From assembly GCA_012729835.1 (NCBI GenBank), contig JAAYCK010000082.1, positions 1 to 59,036 of the forward strand: a stretch of 59,036 nt of DNA, read 5' to 3'. Below are positions 25,036 through 33,863 of the stretch, piece by piece. Positions within the stretch are counted from its first letter, which is position 1. Each line of letters begins with the position of its first letter. The DNA is from Syntrophomonadaceae bacterium (GTDB lineage Bacteria; Bacillota; Syntrophomonadia; Syntrophomonadales; Syntrophomonadaceae). The translations under genes and the position numbers were made by a program. The notes below the pieces were generated by a model. It ran no database searches. It was not told where the DNA came from and saw only the letters and a program-made list of their open reading frames with translations.

Positions 25036-25866
25036 ATGTATGATTTACATGTCCATACTACTGCTTCAGATGGGCTGTTGACTCCTGCTGAGGTTATTGA
25101 ATTGGCAATAGAAATCGGGTTGACCGGGATTGCCATCACTGATCATGATACAATGAATGGCCTGGTTTCAGCGGCTGAATATCTAAAATCCAAGCAGCTC
25201 AGTCTCGATTTCATTCCAGGTATCGAGATAAATACCGATGTCGAAGCTGGAGAGGTCCATATCCTGGGGTACTATGTTAATGCCGATGATCAGAGATTGC
25301 GCTCCCGCCTGGAGGAGATCAAGAGTTGCCGATGGGAGCGGGCAGTGGGGATGATTGAAAAGCTGGTTGGATTAGGTCTGCCAATCACCGTAGAAGAAGT
25401 AGAGAAGCAAGCCAAAGGAGACCTGATAGGCCGGCCGCATATCGCCATGGCCTTAAAAGACAGGTGCTATGTGGAAAGCATAAAAGAAGCCTTTGACAAG
25501 TATATCGGACAAGGGCGTCCAGCTTATGTTCCGCGTTATAAATTTCCGCCGGAAGAAGCCATCACTCTTATACATCAGGCTGGCGGAACGGCGGTATTGG
25601 CTCACCCTGGGCTGATCAGAAATGAAAGAACAATATCTGAAATTATTGATCTGGGGATCGATGGAATAGAGGCTATCTATCCTGAACACGACCTTAAACA
25701 AGTAATCTATTACAAAAATATAGCTGATCGGGATAACCTGATAATCACTGGGGGATCAGATTTTCATGGAATCGACAGCATGGAGAGTCATTCAGCATTG
25801 GGCTCCTGTGGAATAGACGACATTATTTTCAAGAGTATAAAACAAAAACTGCTAAAAAATAAATAA
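25036..25866 (+). CDS. PHP-domain phosphoesterase (TrpH/YciV-like)
   Basis: A 276-residue PHP protein. The metal-binding motifs are YDLHVHTTASDGLLTP at the start, ITDHDTMNG, PGIEINTD, HILGYYV, AVLAHPGL and ITGGSDFHG. Members of this family act on nucleoside 3',5'-bisphosphates or short RNA ends. The ATG at 25036 follows AGGGGA. It is probably co-transcribed with the dipeptidase gene. Confidence 0.9.
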   Translation: MYDLHVHTTASDGLLTPAEVIELAIEIGLTGIAITDHDTMNGLVSAAEYLKSKQLSLDFIPGIEINTDVEAGEVHILGYYVNADDQRLRSRLEEIKSCRWERAVGMIEKLVGLGLPITVEEVEKQAKGDLIGRPHIAMALKDRCYVESIKEAFDKYIGQGRPAYVPRYKFPPEEAITLIHQAGGTAVLAHPGLIRNERTISEIIDLGIDGIEAIYPEHDLKQVIYYKNIADRDNLIITGGSDFHGIDSMESHSALGSCGIDDIIFKSIKQKLLKNK

Positions 25867-25891
25867 TAATCATAAAGTTTTTAATTTTCTG

Positions 25892-25920
25892 GCAGGAAAT
25901 TTCTTATCCTTGTAGAATAC
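25892..25920 (+). promoter_or_regulatory. Sigma-H-type promoter for the LysM-NlpC/P60 gene
   Basis: GCAGGAAAT (25892-25900) matches the sigma-H -35 consensus perfectly and GTAGAATAC (25912-25920) matches the -10 at eight of nine positions, again with an 11-base spacer, the same geometry as in front of spoVS. Confidence 0.65.
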
Positions 25921-25962
25921 AAACCAATTACCGGGTTTGATTTTATGAAGGGTAGGGAAAGA

Positions 25963-26814
25963 ATGAGGAAAAATTTACTTGTTTTATGTGCGGTGCTATT
26001 AATTACTCTGTTTGATGTCTCCAGTGCTAAGGCTGCTAATGCCAATTACACGGTAAAAGCAGGTGATAACCTTTGGAACATTGCCAACAAATATAACACT
26101 TCTGTCGAGAGTATTAGATCTGCCAATAATCTTCAAAACAATGCACTGCGGATTGGCGACAAGCTAATTATTCCAACATCTAATTCCAGCAACGATTCAG
26201 GCCAACAAACTGTTAACAAATCAGCAGCAGGCTATACTGCTTCCGACAAGCAGGAAACATATTATGTGCAAGCCGGGGATTCTCTCTGGAAGATTGCCAC
26301 CCTGCATGGTATGACAATCGCGCAACTGAAGGCGTTGAATAATAATTGCCAGGAAAACCTGTCGATCGGGCAAAAGCTCATAGTGAGCGGCGAAGCCCAA
26401 AACCGCCAACCGGTATCTCGCGGCTCCACTGCCAGCGGTACGGGAGCAGCAATTGTGCAAACAGCAGCCCAGTATATTGGTACGCCTTATGCTTATGGAG
26501 GCACCGGTCCGGGCGGCTTCGATTGTTCAGGTTTTACCCGTTACATATACGCCCAGGCTGGATATAGCCTGCCCCACAATGCAGCAGCACAGAGTAATTT
26601 GGGACAAGCAGTGGCCCGTGAGAATCTGCAGGCAGGAGACTTGGTTTTCTTTGCCTACAGCGGCGGGGGCATATTCCATGTTGGTATTTATTGCGGGGAC
26701 GGACGTTTCGTACATTCCAGCTCGCCCCGCAGTGGTGGAGTAATTTATTCTGCATTGACTGATTCTTATTGGGGTGGGTATTATAAATCTGCAACCCGCA
26801 TAATTAACGAATAG
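25963..26814 (+). CDS. Secreted LysM-NlpC/P60 peptidoglycan hydrolase
   Basis: A 283-residue exported endopeptidase. A signal peptide (NLLVLCAVLLITLFDVSSAKA) is followed by two LysM domains (YTVKAGDNLWNIANKYN; YYVQAGDSLWKIATLHG) that bind peptidoglycan, a short linker, and an NlpC/P60 domain with catalytic GGFDCSGFTRY and FHVGIYCGDGRFVHSS. It would cut peptide stems of the wall. ATG 25963 has GGGAAAG upstream; ATG 25945 is also in frame. The sigma-H-like promoter suggests expression early in sporulation or in transition phase. Confidence 0.93.
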   Translation: MRKNLLVLCAVLLITLFDVSSAKAANANYTVKAGDNLWNIANKYNTSVESIRSANNLQNNALRIGDKLIIPTSNSSNDSGQQTVNKSAAGYTASDKQETYYVQAGDSLWKIATLHGMTIAQLKALNNNCQENLSIGQKLIVSGEAQNRQPVSRGSTASGTGAAIVQTAAQYIGTPYAYGGTGPGGFDCSGFTRYIYAQAGYSLPHNAAAQSNLGQAVARENLQAGDLVFFAYSGGGIFHVGIYCGDGRFVHSSSPRSGGVIYSALTDSYWGGYYKSATRIINE

Positions 26815-26830
26815 AATCAGGAGGATAATA

Positions 26831-27229
26831 ATGGACGAAGTAGATGTAAGTGCACTTTTCATGCCTAAGACGGTATTTGGCAGCCCCGAATGGGTGGAAC
26901 TTGAAAATAAAGAGAATTCCATGGGTCCAGACCAGTTATTAGATGAGATAATCGACAAGAAGATGTGGTCCAATGTAGAAATAGCTTGGATGCTCAAGCG
27001 ATTGGTTTATTTCTACGGCAATAAGAAATCTATCCTAAAAAATGTACCTGTTGAAAGAATGATGATGAATATGAATGATATCCTGCGAGTATTTTATGTT
27101 CTCTTTGACAAAATGGATCCCGAAATAGATGATAATATGCGCAGTTATGTTTCTGCTAAACTCGCTGATGCCACCTGGGGAGTCAACAGCAGGACCCGGG
27201 AATATCTATATAAATTAGAAACCAAATGA
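26831..27229 (+). CDS. Hypothetical protein
   Basis: A 132-residue protein that I do not recognise. It is acidic, probably mostly helical, without cysteines, signal peptide or membrane segments, and has a methionine-rich stretch VERMMMNMNDILRV near residue 77. It has a good ribosome binding site (CAGGAGG) and follows the LysM hydrolase by 16 bases, so the two are likely co-transcribed. The 148 bases downstream hold no clear element other than the next gene's purine-rich start site. Confidence 0.65.
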   Translation: MDEVDVSALFMPKTVFGSPEWVELENKENSMGPDQLLDEIIDKKMWSNVEIAWMLKRLVYFYGNKKSILKNVPVERMMMNMNDILRVFYVLFDKMDPEIDDNMRSYVSAKLADATWGVNSRTREYLYKLETK

Positions 27230-27377
27230 TGCACCGAAGAAGGACCTGGTTCATATATTAACTCGTTACTCCAGAATAACTCTTATGGATAGACCGAGTT
27301 CCGTTTGTATAGGGTTGCGATGTTTTGCCGACCTTTAATTTCGGGGGAGGAAGTGCGAGTTCCTAGGGGGAGAGATT

Positions 27378-28004
27378 GTGGCCAACGGCAACCGTGACCT
27401 GAACATTCGCCGGGTAATTGAGATGGAGGAAAGGGTAGCTAAATGCAAACGTTGCGATGCTCTATTACATTGCGTCAGGCGGCCTTCTATGGGCAAGGGT
27501 GAACTAGATCCTGATGTCCTCATGGTTTTTGAATGCGAGAGCGCCTTTACCCGTGATTTATCTAATTTAGTTGAGCTCAGAAATCTGGTCAAAAAAGACT
27601 TTAAAGTAGAAAATGTTTATCACAATTATATGGTTCGCTGTCAACCCAAGGCTTGTGCCATTCGGAGCAGTATCAGCAGTTTTAATGATACTGGCTGTGT
27701 AGTCCGGGACAACAACTGTCTGCTTAGCGGCAAGACCTGCGAGGGAATACCGGTAAAACCATCAAATGATGAGATACTTGCCTGTTTGCCTTTTTTACTT
27801 GAAGAGATTGAGATATTTCGCCCCCATCATGTCCTCCTTTTTGGGGAGCGGGTAGCCTTTTTTACCTTGCGATCTTATGGAATATTTGATAATGTAGTCA
27901 TAGGAGAAAAACATATCTTATCAGGAATGAACTTCCTCATTGCTACCGCTGAAGAAGAATTCGACACTAATCAGTGTCAGGAATTACATCGAATATCTTT
28001 CTAA
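27378..28004 (+). CDS. Family-4 uracil-DNA-glycosylase-like Fe-S protein, catalytic motifs lost
   Basis: A 208-residue protein with the framework of Fe-S uracil-DNA glycosylases. The four cysteines expected to hold the cluster are present: KCKRC (23, 26), VRCQPKAC (88) and ILACLPFL (136). The stretch EIEIFRPHHVLLFGERVAFF matches the usual P..I..LG..A strand. The catalytic GExPG motif reads VFECESAF, and no HPS motif is visible near the end (IATAEEEF). Extra cysteines (93, 107, 114, 121) sit in an insertion. It probably does not excise uracil. The GTG start follows AGGGGGAGAG. Confidence 0.6.
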   Translation: MANGNRDLNIRRVIEMEERVAKCKRCDALLHCVRRPSMGKGELDPDVLMVFECESAFTRDLSNLVELRNLVKKDFKVENVYHNYMVRCQPKACAIRSSISSFNDTGCVVRDNNCLLSGKTCEGIPVKPSNDEILACLPFLLEEIEIFRPHHVLLFGERVAFFTLRSYGIFDNVVIGEKHILSGMNFLIATAEEEFDTNQCQELHRISF

Positions 28005-28101
28005 ATCCCACGTCTGTCACTCCGTTTCACAATTGTCGTATAATTTAAAACTATTCTGAATAAATAAATTTTTTACTGCAATTATCTGATATTTGATACA
28101 A

Positions 28102-28155
28102 TATAGAATATAGTATCTTGATGAAGTATTAGATGAATAATACTGCAGTTCTATA
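28102..28155 (+). promoter_or_regulatory. Long imperfect stem-loop upstream of the PHA operon
   Basis: TATAGAA (28102-28108) and AGTAT (28112-28116) pair with ATACT (28140-28144) and TTCTATA (28149-28155), leaving a 3x4-base internal loop and a terminal loop of about 23 bases. This could be an operator dyad or an RNA structure. The rest of 28005-28286 is AT-rich without a convincing promoter. Confidence 0.35.
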
Positions 28156-28229
28156 CAGATATCGCCAAGTTACCAGGCAATATATTCATTGTACATTTAT
28201 GGTATATCATTATATCATTGGAGGAGGTG

Positions 28230-28256
28230 ATGTTGACAGTCAGCATCCTTAAATAA
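28230..28256 (+). other. Possible leader peptide reading frame before the phasin gene
   Basis: GGAGGAGGTGAT, a near-full complement of the 16S rRNA end, runs into a frame MLTVSILK with stop TAA (or MTVSILK from the TTG). It lies 31 bases before the phasin gene, which has its own AAAGGAG site. It may be a leader peptide or a leftover site. Confidence 0.25.
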
Positions 28257-28286
28257 CGCTGTTTATAATTGAAAGGAGCAATTTGA

Positions 28287-28634
28287 ATGAGCACTAAGGA
28301 GAATTTTGTAAAGTCCTTTGCCCTGGCAGAATCTTCTTCAGAAAAAATGTGGGATATCTGGCTGGTTACCCTGGGCAGCCTGTCATGGAGCCAGGAACAG
28401 ATAGAAAACATGGTTAAAAAGTATGTAGATCAGCGCAAGATAGCCCGCGATGAGAACAATAAGCTGGTAGAGGAACTGATGAGCCAGGCCAAGAAGAATC
28501 AGCAGCAGATGCAGAAAATGATTCAGGAAGCCGTAACCAATGCATTTGAAAACATGGATATCCCCACCTTTAATTACATTGATGATTTGACCAAAAAGGT
28601 CGAGGAATTGACTAAGAAAGTTAATAACCTGTAA
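28287..28634 (+). CDS. Phasin-like PHA granule protein
   Basis: A 115-residue, helical, charged protein; residues 45-115 form a coiled coil rich in K, E and Q (AKKNQQQMQKMIQEAV; DLTKKVEELTKKVNNL). The length, composition and position ahead of a PHA synthase operon indicate a phasin that coats storage granules. No enzyme motif is present. It is separated by 129 bases from the next gene and has an AAAGGAG ribosome binding site. Confidence 0.7.
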   Translation: MSTKENFVKSFALAESSSEKMWDIWLVTLGSLSWSQEQIENMVKKYVDQRKIARDENNKLVEELMSQAKKNQQQMQKMIQEAVTNAFENMDIPTFNYIDDLTKKVEELTKKVNNL

Positions 28635-28763
28635 ACATAAGTTTGCAATAAAAGGCGGTTATAGTTGCCGGGGGCAGCTGTAGCCGCGTTGTCTTATATA
28701 AAGTAGTCCAAGCTTAGGCGCAACAGTATATTTAACACTATCGGGGAAAGAAGGGACAAGGTA

Positions 28764-29321
28764 TTGCCAGCAGATGCTAATAAGAAAACGCGGAGAAAAG
28801 ATGAAGAAAAGCAGAAGGTAGTGATGCCTGACTATGTTGAGTTATGGAAGGAAATGTATTTTAAGAATGAAGATGCATGGAGCCAGGCGTTCAAGGAGTT
28901 CATTACTACTCAAACATTTGTAACCGCGCTTGATCAGGTCAAAGACCAAATGCTTAACTATCATAAAATATCCGAGCAGAACCTGGATAGTTATTACAAG
29001 GTTCACCCGGCGCCTTCTAAGAAGGATATTGCCAGGGTGGCCGAATTAGTAATTGGTTTGGAAGATAAAGTGGATGATCTGGATCTTCAGTTTTCTACTA
29101 ATATAAACCGGATAACCACCGGCCTTATCAAGCTGGTAGATTTTAATGCAAATCTCAAGGATGAAATAAAGAATCTCCGTCAGGAGAACCTCAATATGCA
29201 AAAAAAACTTGATGATATCATAGCTATCCTGGCAAGTAAGTCCGAAGAGATCCCCACAGTTCCAACCGAGTCAAACCCGACACCCAAAAAGAAACCCCGG
29301 AAAAAGGATACGGGTTTATAG
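28764..29321 (+). CDS. phaR: PHA synthase second subunit (PhaR/PhaE-like)
   Basis: A 185-residue protein with a charged N-terminus, a core (YVELWKEMYFKNEDAWSQAF) resembling the N-terminal part of PhaR/PhaE, a coiled coil near residues 105-160, and a lysine-rich tail. In class III and IV systems this subunit activates PhaC. The length is nearer to Bacillus PhaR than to the longer PhaE. The start is TTG after GAAGGGACAAGG. It lies in the order phasin, this subunit, hydratase, synthase. Confidence 0.75.
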   Translation: MPADANKKTRRKDEEKQKVVMPDYVELWKEMYFKNEDAWSQAFKEFITTQTFVTALDQVKDQMLNYHKISEQNLDSYYKVHPAPSKKDIARVAELVIGLEDKVDDLDLQFSTNINRITTGLIKLVDFNANLKDEIKNLRQENLNMQKKLDDIIAILASKSEEIPTVPTESNPTPKKKPRKKDTGL

Positions 29322-29353
29322 TTCGCAGAACTTTCATTAAAGGGGGAGTATGC

Positions 29354-29782
29354 TTGATTGAACACACATATGAAGAATTGCAAGTCGGTGATATCGGCTA
29401 TATAGAGAAAACCATTACCGAGACTGATGTTTACAATTACGCTGGTGTCACCGGCGACTTCAGCTGGTTGCATGTTAATGAAGTGCGCTCGAATGCCGGC
29501 CATTATAAAACACGTATCGTCCACGGCCTGCTGTTGGCAGGGTTGCTCTCTACGGTGGTCGGTAACCGTATGCCGGGAGCAGGTACGGTATATGAAGTCC
29601 AGAACCTCACCTTTCTAAAGCCTTGTTTCATAAATGATACTATAAGAGCGCAGACCGAGGTAATAGAGAAGATGCCTCGAGGCAGAATCAAACTGAGGAC
29701 CTCGTGTTATAACCAGCATGAAGAATTGATCCTGGATGGTGAGGCTGTAGTTATTCCGCCGCGCCAACACGTTATAAAATAA
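29354..29782 (+). CDS. phaJ: MaoC-like (R)-specific enoyl-CoA hydratase
   Basis: A 142-residue single hot-dog hydratase that converts 2-enoyl-CoA from beta-oxidation to (R)-3-hydroxyacyl-CoA, the substrate of PhaC. The catalytic pair is in VTGDFSWLHVNE (Asp35 and His40), followed by RIVHGLLLAGLLSTVVG. The start is TTG behind AGGGGGAG. Its place between the synthase subunits links fatty-acid oxidation to polymer storage. Confidence 0.9.
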   Translation: MIEHTYEELQVGDIGYIEKTITETDVYNYAGVTGDFSWLHVNEVRSNAGHYKTRIVHGLLLAGLLSTVVGNRMPGAGTVYEVQNLTFLKPCFINDTIRAQTEVIEKMPRGRIKLRTSCYNQHEELILDGEAVVIPPRQHVIK

Positions 29783-29813
29783 AGGAATTCTTGATTTAGC
29801 GAGGGATAACCGG

Positions 29814-30911
29814 ATGAAGAAGCAGTTTTTTTTGGTTGGGACAGCAGATGAGGTAGCAGAACAGATACAAGAGAGTATAGATCGGGCTAATGAGACCACC
29901 CGTAAATGGGCGGAGATGTTGACCTTTGATCCCGATCCTCAGACGGGAATCTCACCCAAGGATGTGGTTTGGCGTAAGAATAAATCCCGATTATATCGGT
30001 ATATTTCTAACAAGGGTATTAAATACCGTCCACCGGTACTTCTGATATACGCCCTGATAAACAAAGCCTATATACTGGATCTATACCCGGGCATGAGTTT
30101 GGTAGAATACCTGGTCGATTCAGGGTTTGATGTCTACATGCTGGAGTGGGGTGAGTTCCAATGGGAAGACCGGAAATTATCATACGCCGACCTGGTTTTT
30201 GATTATATAGCCAACGCTGCCCGTAAGGTATGCCAGTTCTCGCGTTGTGATGAGATCAGCATTATCGGCTACTGTATGGGAGGAACCATGGCGGCAATGT
30301 ATGCCTCTCTATCGAGTCTGCCTCGGATAAAGAATATGGTATATATTGCGTCTCCCATTGATTTCAGTGAAGCCGGGGTTTCTTCAGTCTGGTTCAGAGA
30401 CAAGGATTTTAAAGCCGACAAGATAGTTGACACTTATCAACTCATACCCAGTGATTTTATCGATTATGGGGTCAAGATGCTAAATCCGGTCAACAACTTC
30501 CTGGGAACCTATACCCGTCTTTGGAAAATGATCGATGAGGATCTTCCGGTGCAATCCTGGAAGCTTCTAAATAAATGGGTAAACGACAACATCAATTTCC
30601 CGGGTGAAGCATACCGGCAGTGGACCAAAGACATCTACTCCGAAAACAAGCTGATAAATAAGCAGTTCCAGCTGCGGGGGATGCGGGTGGATCTGAGCAC
30701 CATTGAGGCTAATACCCTGGCTCTGGCAGGTCAGAATGACCACATAGTATCCTCTGCTCAGGTTGAAGCCGTCATGGACGTGATATCGTCTCCGGACAAG
30801 AAATTCATTGAGTATCCTGTTGGCCATGGGGGGTTGGTATTCGGCAGCATTGCACGCCATAAGGTCTATCCTGCTATTGCCAACTGGCTGAAAGTCAGGT
30901 CCCGGGACTAA
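29814..30911 (+). CDS. phaC: Polyhydroxyalkanoate synthase, class III/IV
   Basis: PhaC polymerises (R)-3-hydroxyacyl-CoA into PHA. The 365 residues match class III/IV enzymes, which are shorter than class I. The lipase-like box GYCMGG carries Cys154; the triad is completed by Asp309 (LAGQNDHIV) and His338 (PVGHGGL). The substrate-side motif EYLVDSGFDVYMLEWGE is typical. It ends the operon and a strong terminator follows. Confidence 0.93.
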   Translation: MKKQFFLVGTADEVAEQIQESIDRANETTRKWAEMLTFDPDPQTGISPKDVVWRKNKSRLYRYISNKGIKYRPPVLLIYALINKAYILDLYPGMSLVEYLVDSGFDVYMLEWGEFQWEDRKLSYADLVFDYIANAARKVCQFSRCDEISIIGYCMGGTMAAMYASLSSLPRIKNMVYIASPIDFSEAGVSSVWFRDKDFKADKIVDTYQLIPSDFIDYGVKMLNPVNNFLGTYTRLWKMIDEDLPVQSWKLLNKWVNDNINFPGEAYRQWTKDIYSENKLINKQFQLRGMRVDLSTIEANTLALAGQNDHIVSSAQVEAVMDVISSPDKKFIEYPVGHGGLVFGSIARHKVYPAIANWLKVRSRD

Positions 30912-30936
30912 ATAATACAATCCATAATGTTTGGCA

Positions 30937-30985
30937 AATAACCGGTAACAGCTGAAAGGGCTGTCCTACCGGTTATTTTCTTTTC
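30937..30985 (+). terminator. Terminator after the PHA operon
   Basis: AATAACCGGTA and TACCGGTTATT form the outer stem, with an inner ACAGC/GCTGT stem, then TTTTCTTTTCT. Confidence 0.85.
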
Positions 30986-31062
30986 TGATCAAGAATATGA
31001 ATTGGGGAGGCAGTCTGCCATTCATCGGGTTGACGATTTTGGACTTAAATAGGAGAGATTCT

Positions 31063-33777
31063 ATGAACAAACAAGAATGGTATCAATTAAGTGGTGATGA
31101 GAGTGTTATCGCCTGGGGGAGTGATTATGAAAAAGGACTCGGCGCAGCTGAAGTTGCCCGCAGGCAGCAACAATATAGCAATGAGCTTACTGCAGTTAAG
31201 GGAGTTCATCCTGCCTTCATGTTGCTCAAGCAATTTACTGACACCATGGTATTGGTGCTGCTGGCAGCAACAGTAATTTCAGGTTTGATCGGAGCCATGA
31301 CCGATGCGATAACCATAATGGCCATCGTTATTCTCAATGCGGTATTAGGGTTTATCCAAGAATACCGCGCCGAAAAATCACTGCAAGCCATCAAGGAAAT
31401 GGTGGCACCTGTTGCCATGGTGGTAAGGGCAGGACACCATAAATCTGTTCCGGCTAAAGAGTTGGTTCCGGGAGATATTGTTTTACTGGAGGCGGGAGAT
31501 CGGGTACCTGCTGACCTGCGGCTGCTTTCCAGCAGCGGTATGGAGGCGGATGAATCTTCGCTGACCGGAGAATCTCTGCCAGTGAATAAAGATCACAGAG
31601 TGATATATACTAGCGAAATCATGCTGGCTGAACGCAGCAATATGGCTTTTATGGGAACGACTATCACCCGGGGGAGAGGCTGCGGCGTTATCGTAGCTAC
31701 AGGCATGGATACTGTAATGGGAAATATTGCAGCCATGATACAGGAAGAGAAGCAACAAATGACACCGCTACAGGTACGACTGGATCAATTAGGAAAGTAT
31801 CTGATAATTATATGTCTGAGTGTTTGCGCAATGGTTGCGGGGTTGGGGATATATCGCGGAGAAGCTGTTATGACCATGTTCATGGCCGGTATAAGCCTGG
31901 CGGTTGCCGCCATTCCGGAAGGACTTCCCGCCATAGTGACAGTAGTGCTGGCCCTGGGTGTACAAAGGATGGCCGGAAAGAATGCTATAGTAAGAAGGCT
32001 CTCTGCCGTAGAAACGCTGGGCTGTACCACTGTGATCTGTTCGGATAAAACGGGGACCCTTACGCAAAATCAAATGAAGGTTAAAAGGATGGCCACGATG
32101 GGCGGGTTGGTTGAGACCCGCAGTGATGAGATAAAGGGTAATAGTCTTATCTATCGGAACAGCCGCATGGTGAAAGCCTTAAACGATCCGGAAAGCAATA
32201 TGCTGCTGACCATAGCTGGCAACTGCAACAATGCCGTGGGAGAAAAGACAGCGGGAAGAACGGTTTACTCCGGCGATCCCACCGAGATTGCCCTGCAGAC
32301 CTTTGCCCTGAATGGTGCTGCTGTTTTTAAAGGAAAACGGGTCAAGGAGATTCCTTTTGACTCGGAACGAAAGCTTATGAGTGTAATGGTTGAGAATAAC
32401 GGAGAATACCTGCTTCTGGTCAAGGGTGCTCCGGAGGTGGTCATGGCATCCTGTTCCGCGCTGTTGAAAGGTGAAAAAGTGGAACGGTTCCAGGAAAGGG
32501 ACAGAGAATATTTTGCAGAACTCCAGGCGCGCTGGGGGAAAGAAGCTTTGCGGGTGCTCGGTTTTGCTTATCGCTATTTGACACCAGCCCAGGCCACAGA
32601 ACTGTCTGACGATAATCTGGAAAGTGATCTGATACTGGTGGGAATCTGTGGTATGATCGATCCGCCTCGCCCGGGAGTAGCCGGTTCGGTTCAAGAGTGT
32701 CTGAGGGCGGGAATCACACCGGTGATGATAACTGGTGACCACCCGCTGACCGCCGGGGCTATAGCTCGAGAAATAGGGCTTTCCAGCAGTGAAGAAGTGA
32801 TCAGCGGTGCACTGATCGACGAAATGAGTGATAAGGAGCTTTATGATAAGGCGATGCGGAGCCGGATTTTTGCCAGGGTTTCGCCCCAGCATAAGAACCG
32901 TATCGTCAAAGTACTGCAGGGCAGAAACCAGGTGGTAGCCATGACCGGGGATGGGGTAAACGATGCTCCGGCGCTAAAATCTGCTGATATTGGTGTGGCG
33001 ATGGGTAAGAGCGGTACTGAAGTAAGTCGAGAGGCGGCCTCCATGATACTGGCGGATGACAATTTCTCAACAATTGTTCAGGCGGTATACGAAGGCCGGG
33101 CGATTTATGATAATATCCGTAAATTCATACGCTATTTGCTGGGGTGTAACATCGGAGAAGTGCTGGTAATGTTTATGGCCTCTTTGCTGGGTATGCCTAT
33201 GCCATTGCTGCCAATCCAGTTATTGTGGGTAAATCTTATCACCGATGGCTTGCCGGCCATGGCTCTGGGCGTGGAACCACCGGAACCGGGTATTATGCTG
33301 AGAACGCCTCGTCCAAAGAACGAAGGTATATTTGAACGCGGTCTGGGCTGGATAATTGGCGGTCGGGGAATCTACATCGCAGTAGTCACGCTGGCAGCAT
33401 TTACGGTCGGTCTACTCTGGTCGCGCTTGAGTGGCAGTGATTCACTGGATGTAGCCAGGACCATGGCCCTAACTACCCTGGTATTCGCTCAATTATTCTA
33501 TGTTTTCGAGTGCCGTTCCGAGCATCTCTCGCCATTTGAGCTGGGCTTTTGGAGCAATCCTTATCTAGTGGGGGCTGTCGCCTGCTCTACAGTAATGCAG
33601 ATGGCCGTCCTCTATTTGCCCGGATTACAGCAAATATTTCACACAGTAGCGCTTATTGCCTGGCAGTGGATACTGATCTTATTACTGTCGGGGGGACGCC
33701 TGCTATGGAAATATATTTTGTATACCTGGCAAAGACTTTTTGTTTCACCATTAAAATATGGTAAAATTAATGCTTAG
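31063..33777 (+). CDS. P-type Ca2+-transporting ATPase (P2A type)
   Basis: A 904-residue cation pump. The phosphorylation site is CSDKTGTLTQNQMK, with TGES in the actuator domain (SSLTGESLPVN), KGAPEVV in the nucleotide-binding domain, and MTGDGVNDAPALK in the P domain. Membrane segment 4 has AAIPEGLPA and segment 6 has LWVNLITDGLPAM; both match SERCA-type calcium-binding sites. The start at 31063 follows AGGAGAG; an upstream in-frame ATG at 30997 lacks a site. Likely it exports Ca2+. No partner gene is adjacent. Confidence 0.92.
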   Translation: MNKQEWYQLSGDESVIAWGSDYEKGLGAAEVARRQQQYSNELTAVKGVHPAFMLLKQFTDTMVLVLLAATVISGLIGAMTDAITIMAIVILNAVLGFIQEYRAEKSLQAIKEMVAPVAMVVRAGHHKSVPAKELVPGDIVLLEAGDRVPADLRLLSSSGMEADESSLTGESLPVNKDHRVIYTSEIMLAERSNMAFMGTTITRGRGCGVIVATGMDTVMGNIAAMIQEEKQQMTPLQVRLDQLGKYLIIICLSVCAMVAGLGIYRGEAVMTMFMAGISLAVAAIPEGLPAIVTVVLALGVQRMAGKNAIVRRLSAVETLGCTTVICSDKTGTLTQNQMKVKRMATMGGLVETRSDEIKGNSLIYRNSRMVKALNDPESNMLLTIAGNCNNAVGEKTAGRTVYSGDPTEIALQTFALNGAAVFKGKRVKEIPFDSERKLMSVMVENNGEYLLLVKGAPEVVMASCSALLKGEKVERFQERDREYFAELQARWGKEALRVLGFAYRYLTPAQATELSDDNLESDLILVGICGMIDPPRPGVAGSVQECLRAGITPVMITGDHPLTAGAIAREIGLSSSEEVISGALIDEMSDKELYDKAMRSRIFARVSPQHKNRIVKVLQGRNQVVAMTGDGVNDAPALKSADIGVAMGKSGTEVSREAASMILADDNFSTIVQAVYEGRAIYDNIRKFIRYLLGCNIGEVLVMFMASLLGMPMPLLPIQLLWVNLITDGLPAMALGVEPPEPGIMLRTPRPKNEGIFERGLGWIIGGRGIYIAVVTLAAFTVGLLWSRLSGSDSLDVARTMALTTLVFAQLFYVFECRSEHLSPFELGFWSNPYLVGAVACSTVMQMAVLYLPGLQQIFHTVALIAWQWILILLLSGGRLLWKYILYTWQRLFVSPLKYGKINA

Positions 33778-33863
33778 CAAGTCCTCCATTGCACGCTGCC
33801 TCCTAAGTCGGATCAGGTGCTGATAATAACCATTCATTAATTATACAGAGGAGTGTTGATCCA

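Noticed and set aside
28233-28271. TTGACA followed by TATAAT before the phasin gene
   Set aside because: The boxes are 25 bases apart, too far for a sigma-A promoter.
32179-32892. Minus-strand frame of 237 codons inside the Ca2+ ATPase gene
   Set aside because: Shadow of the ATPase coding frame; no start signal.
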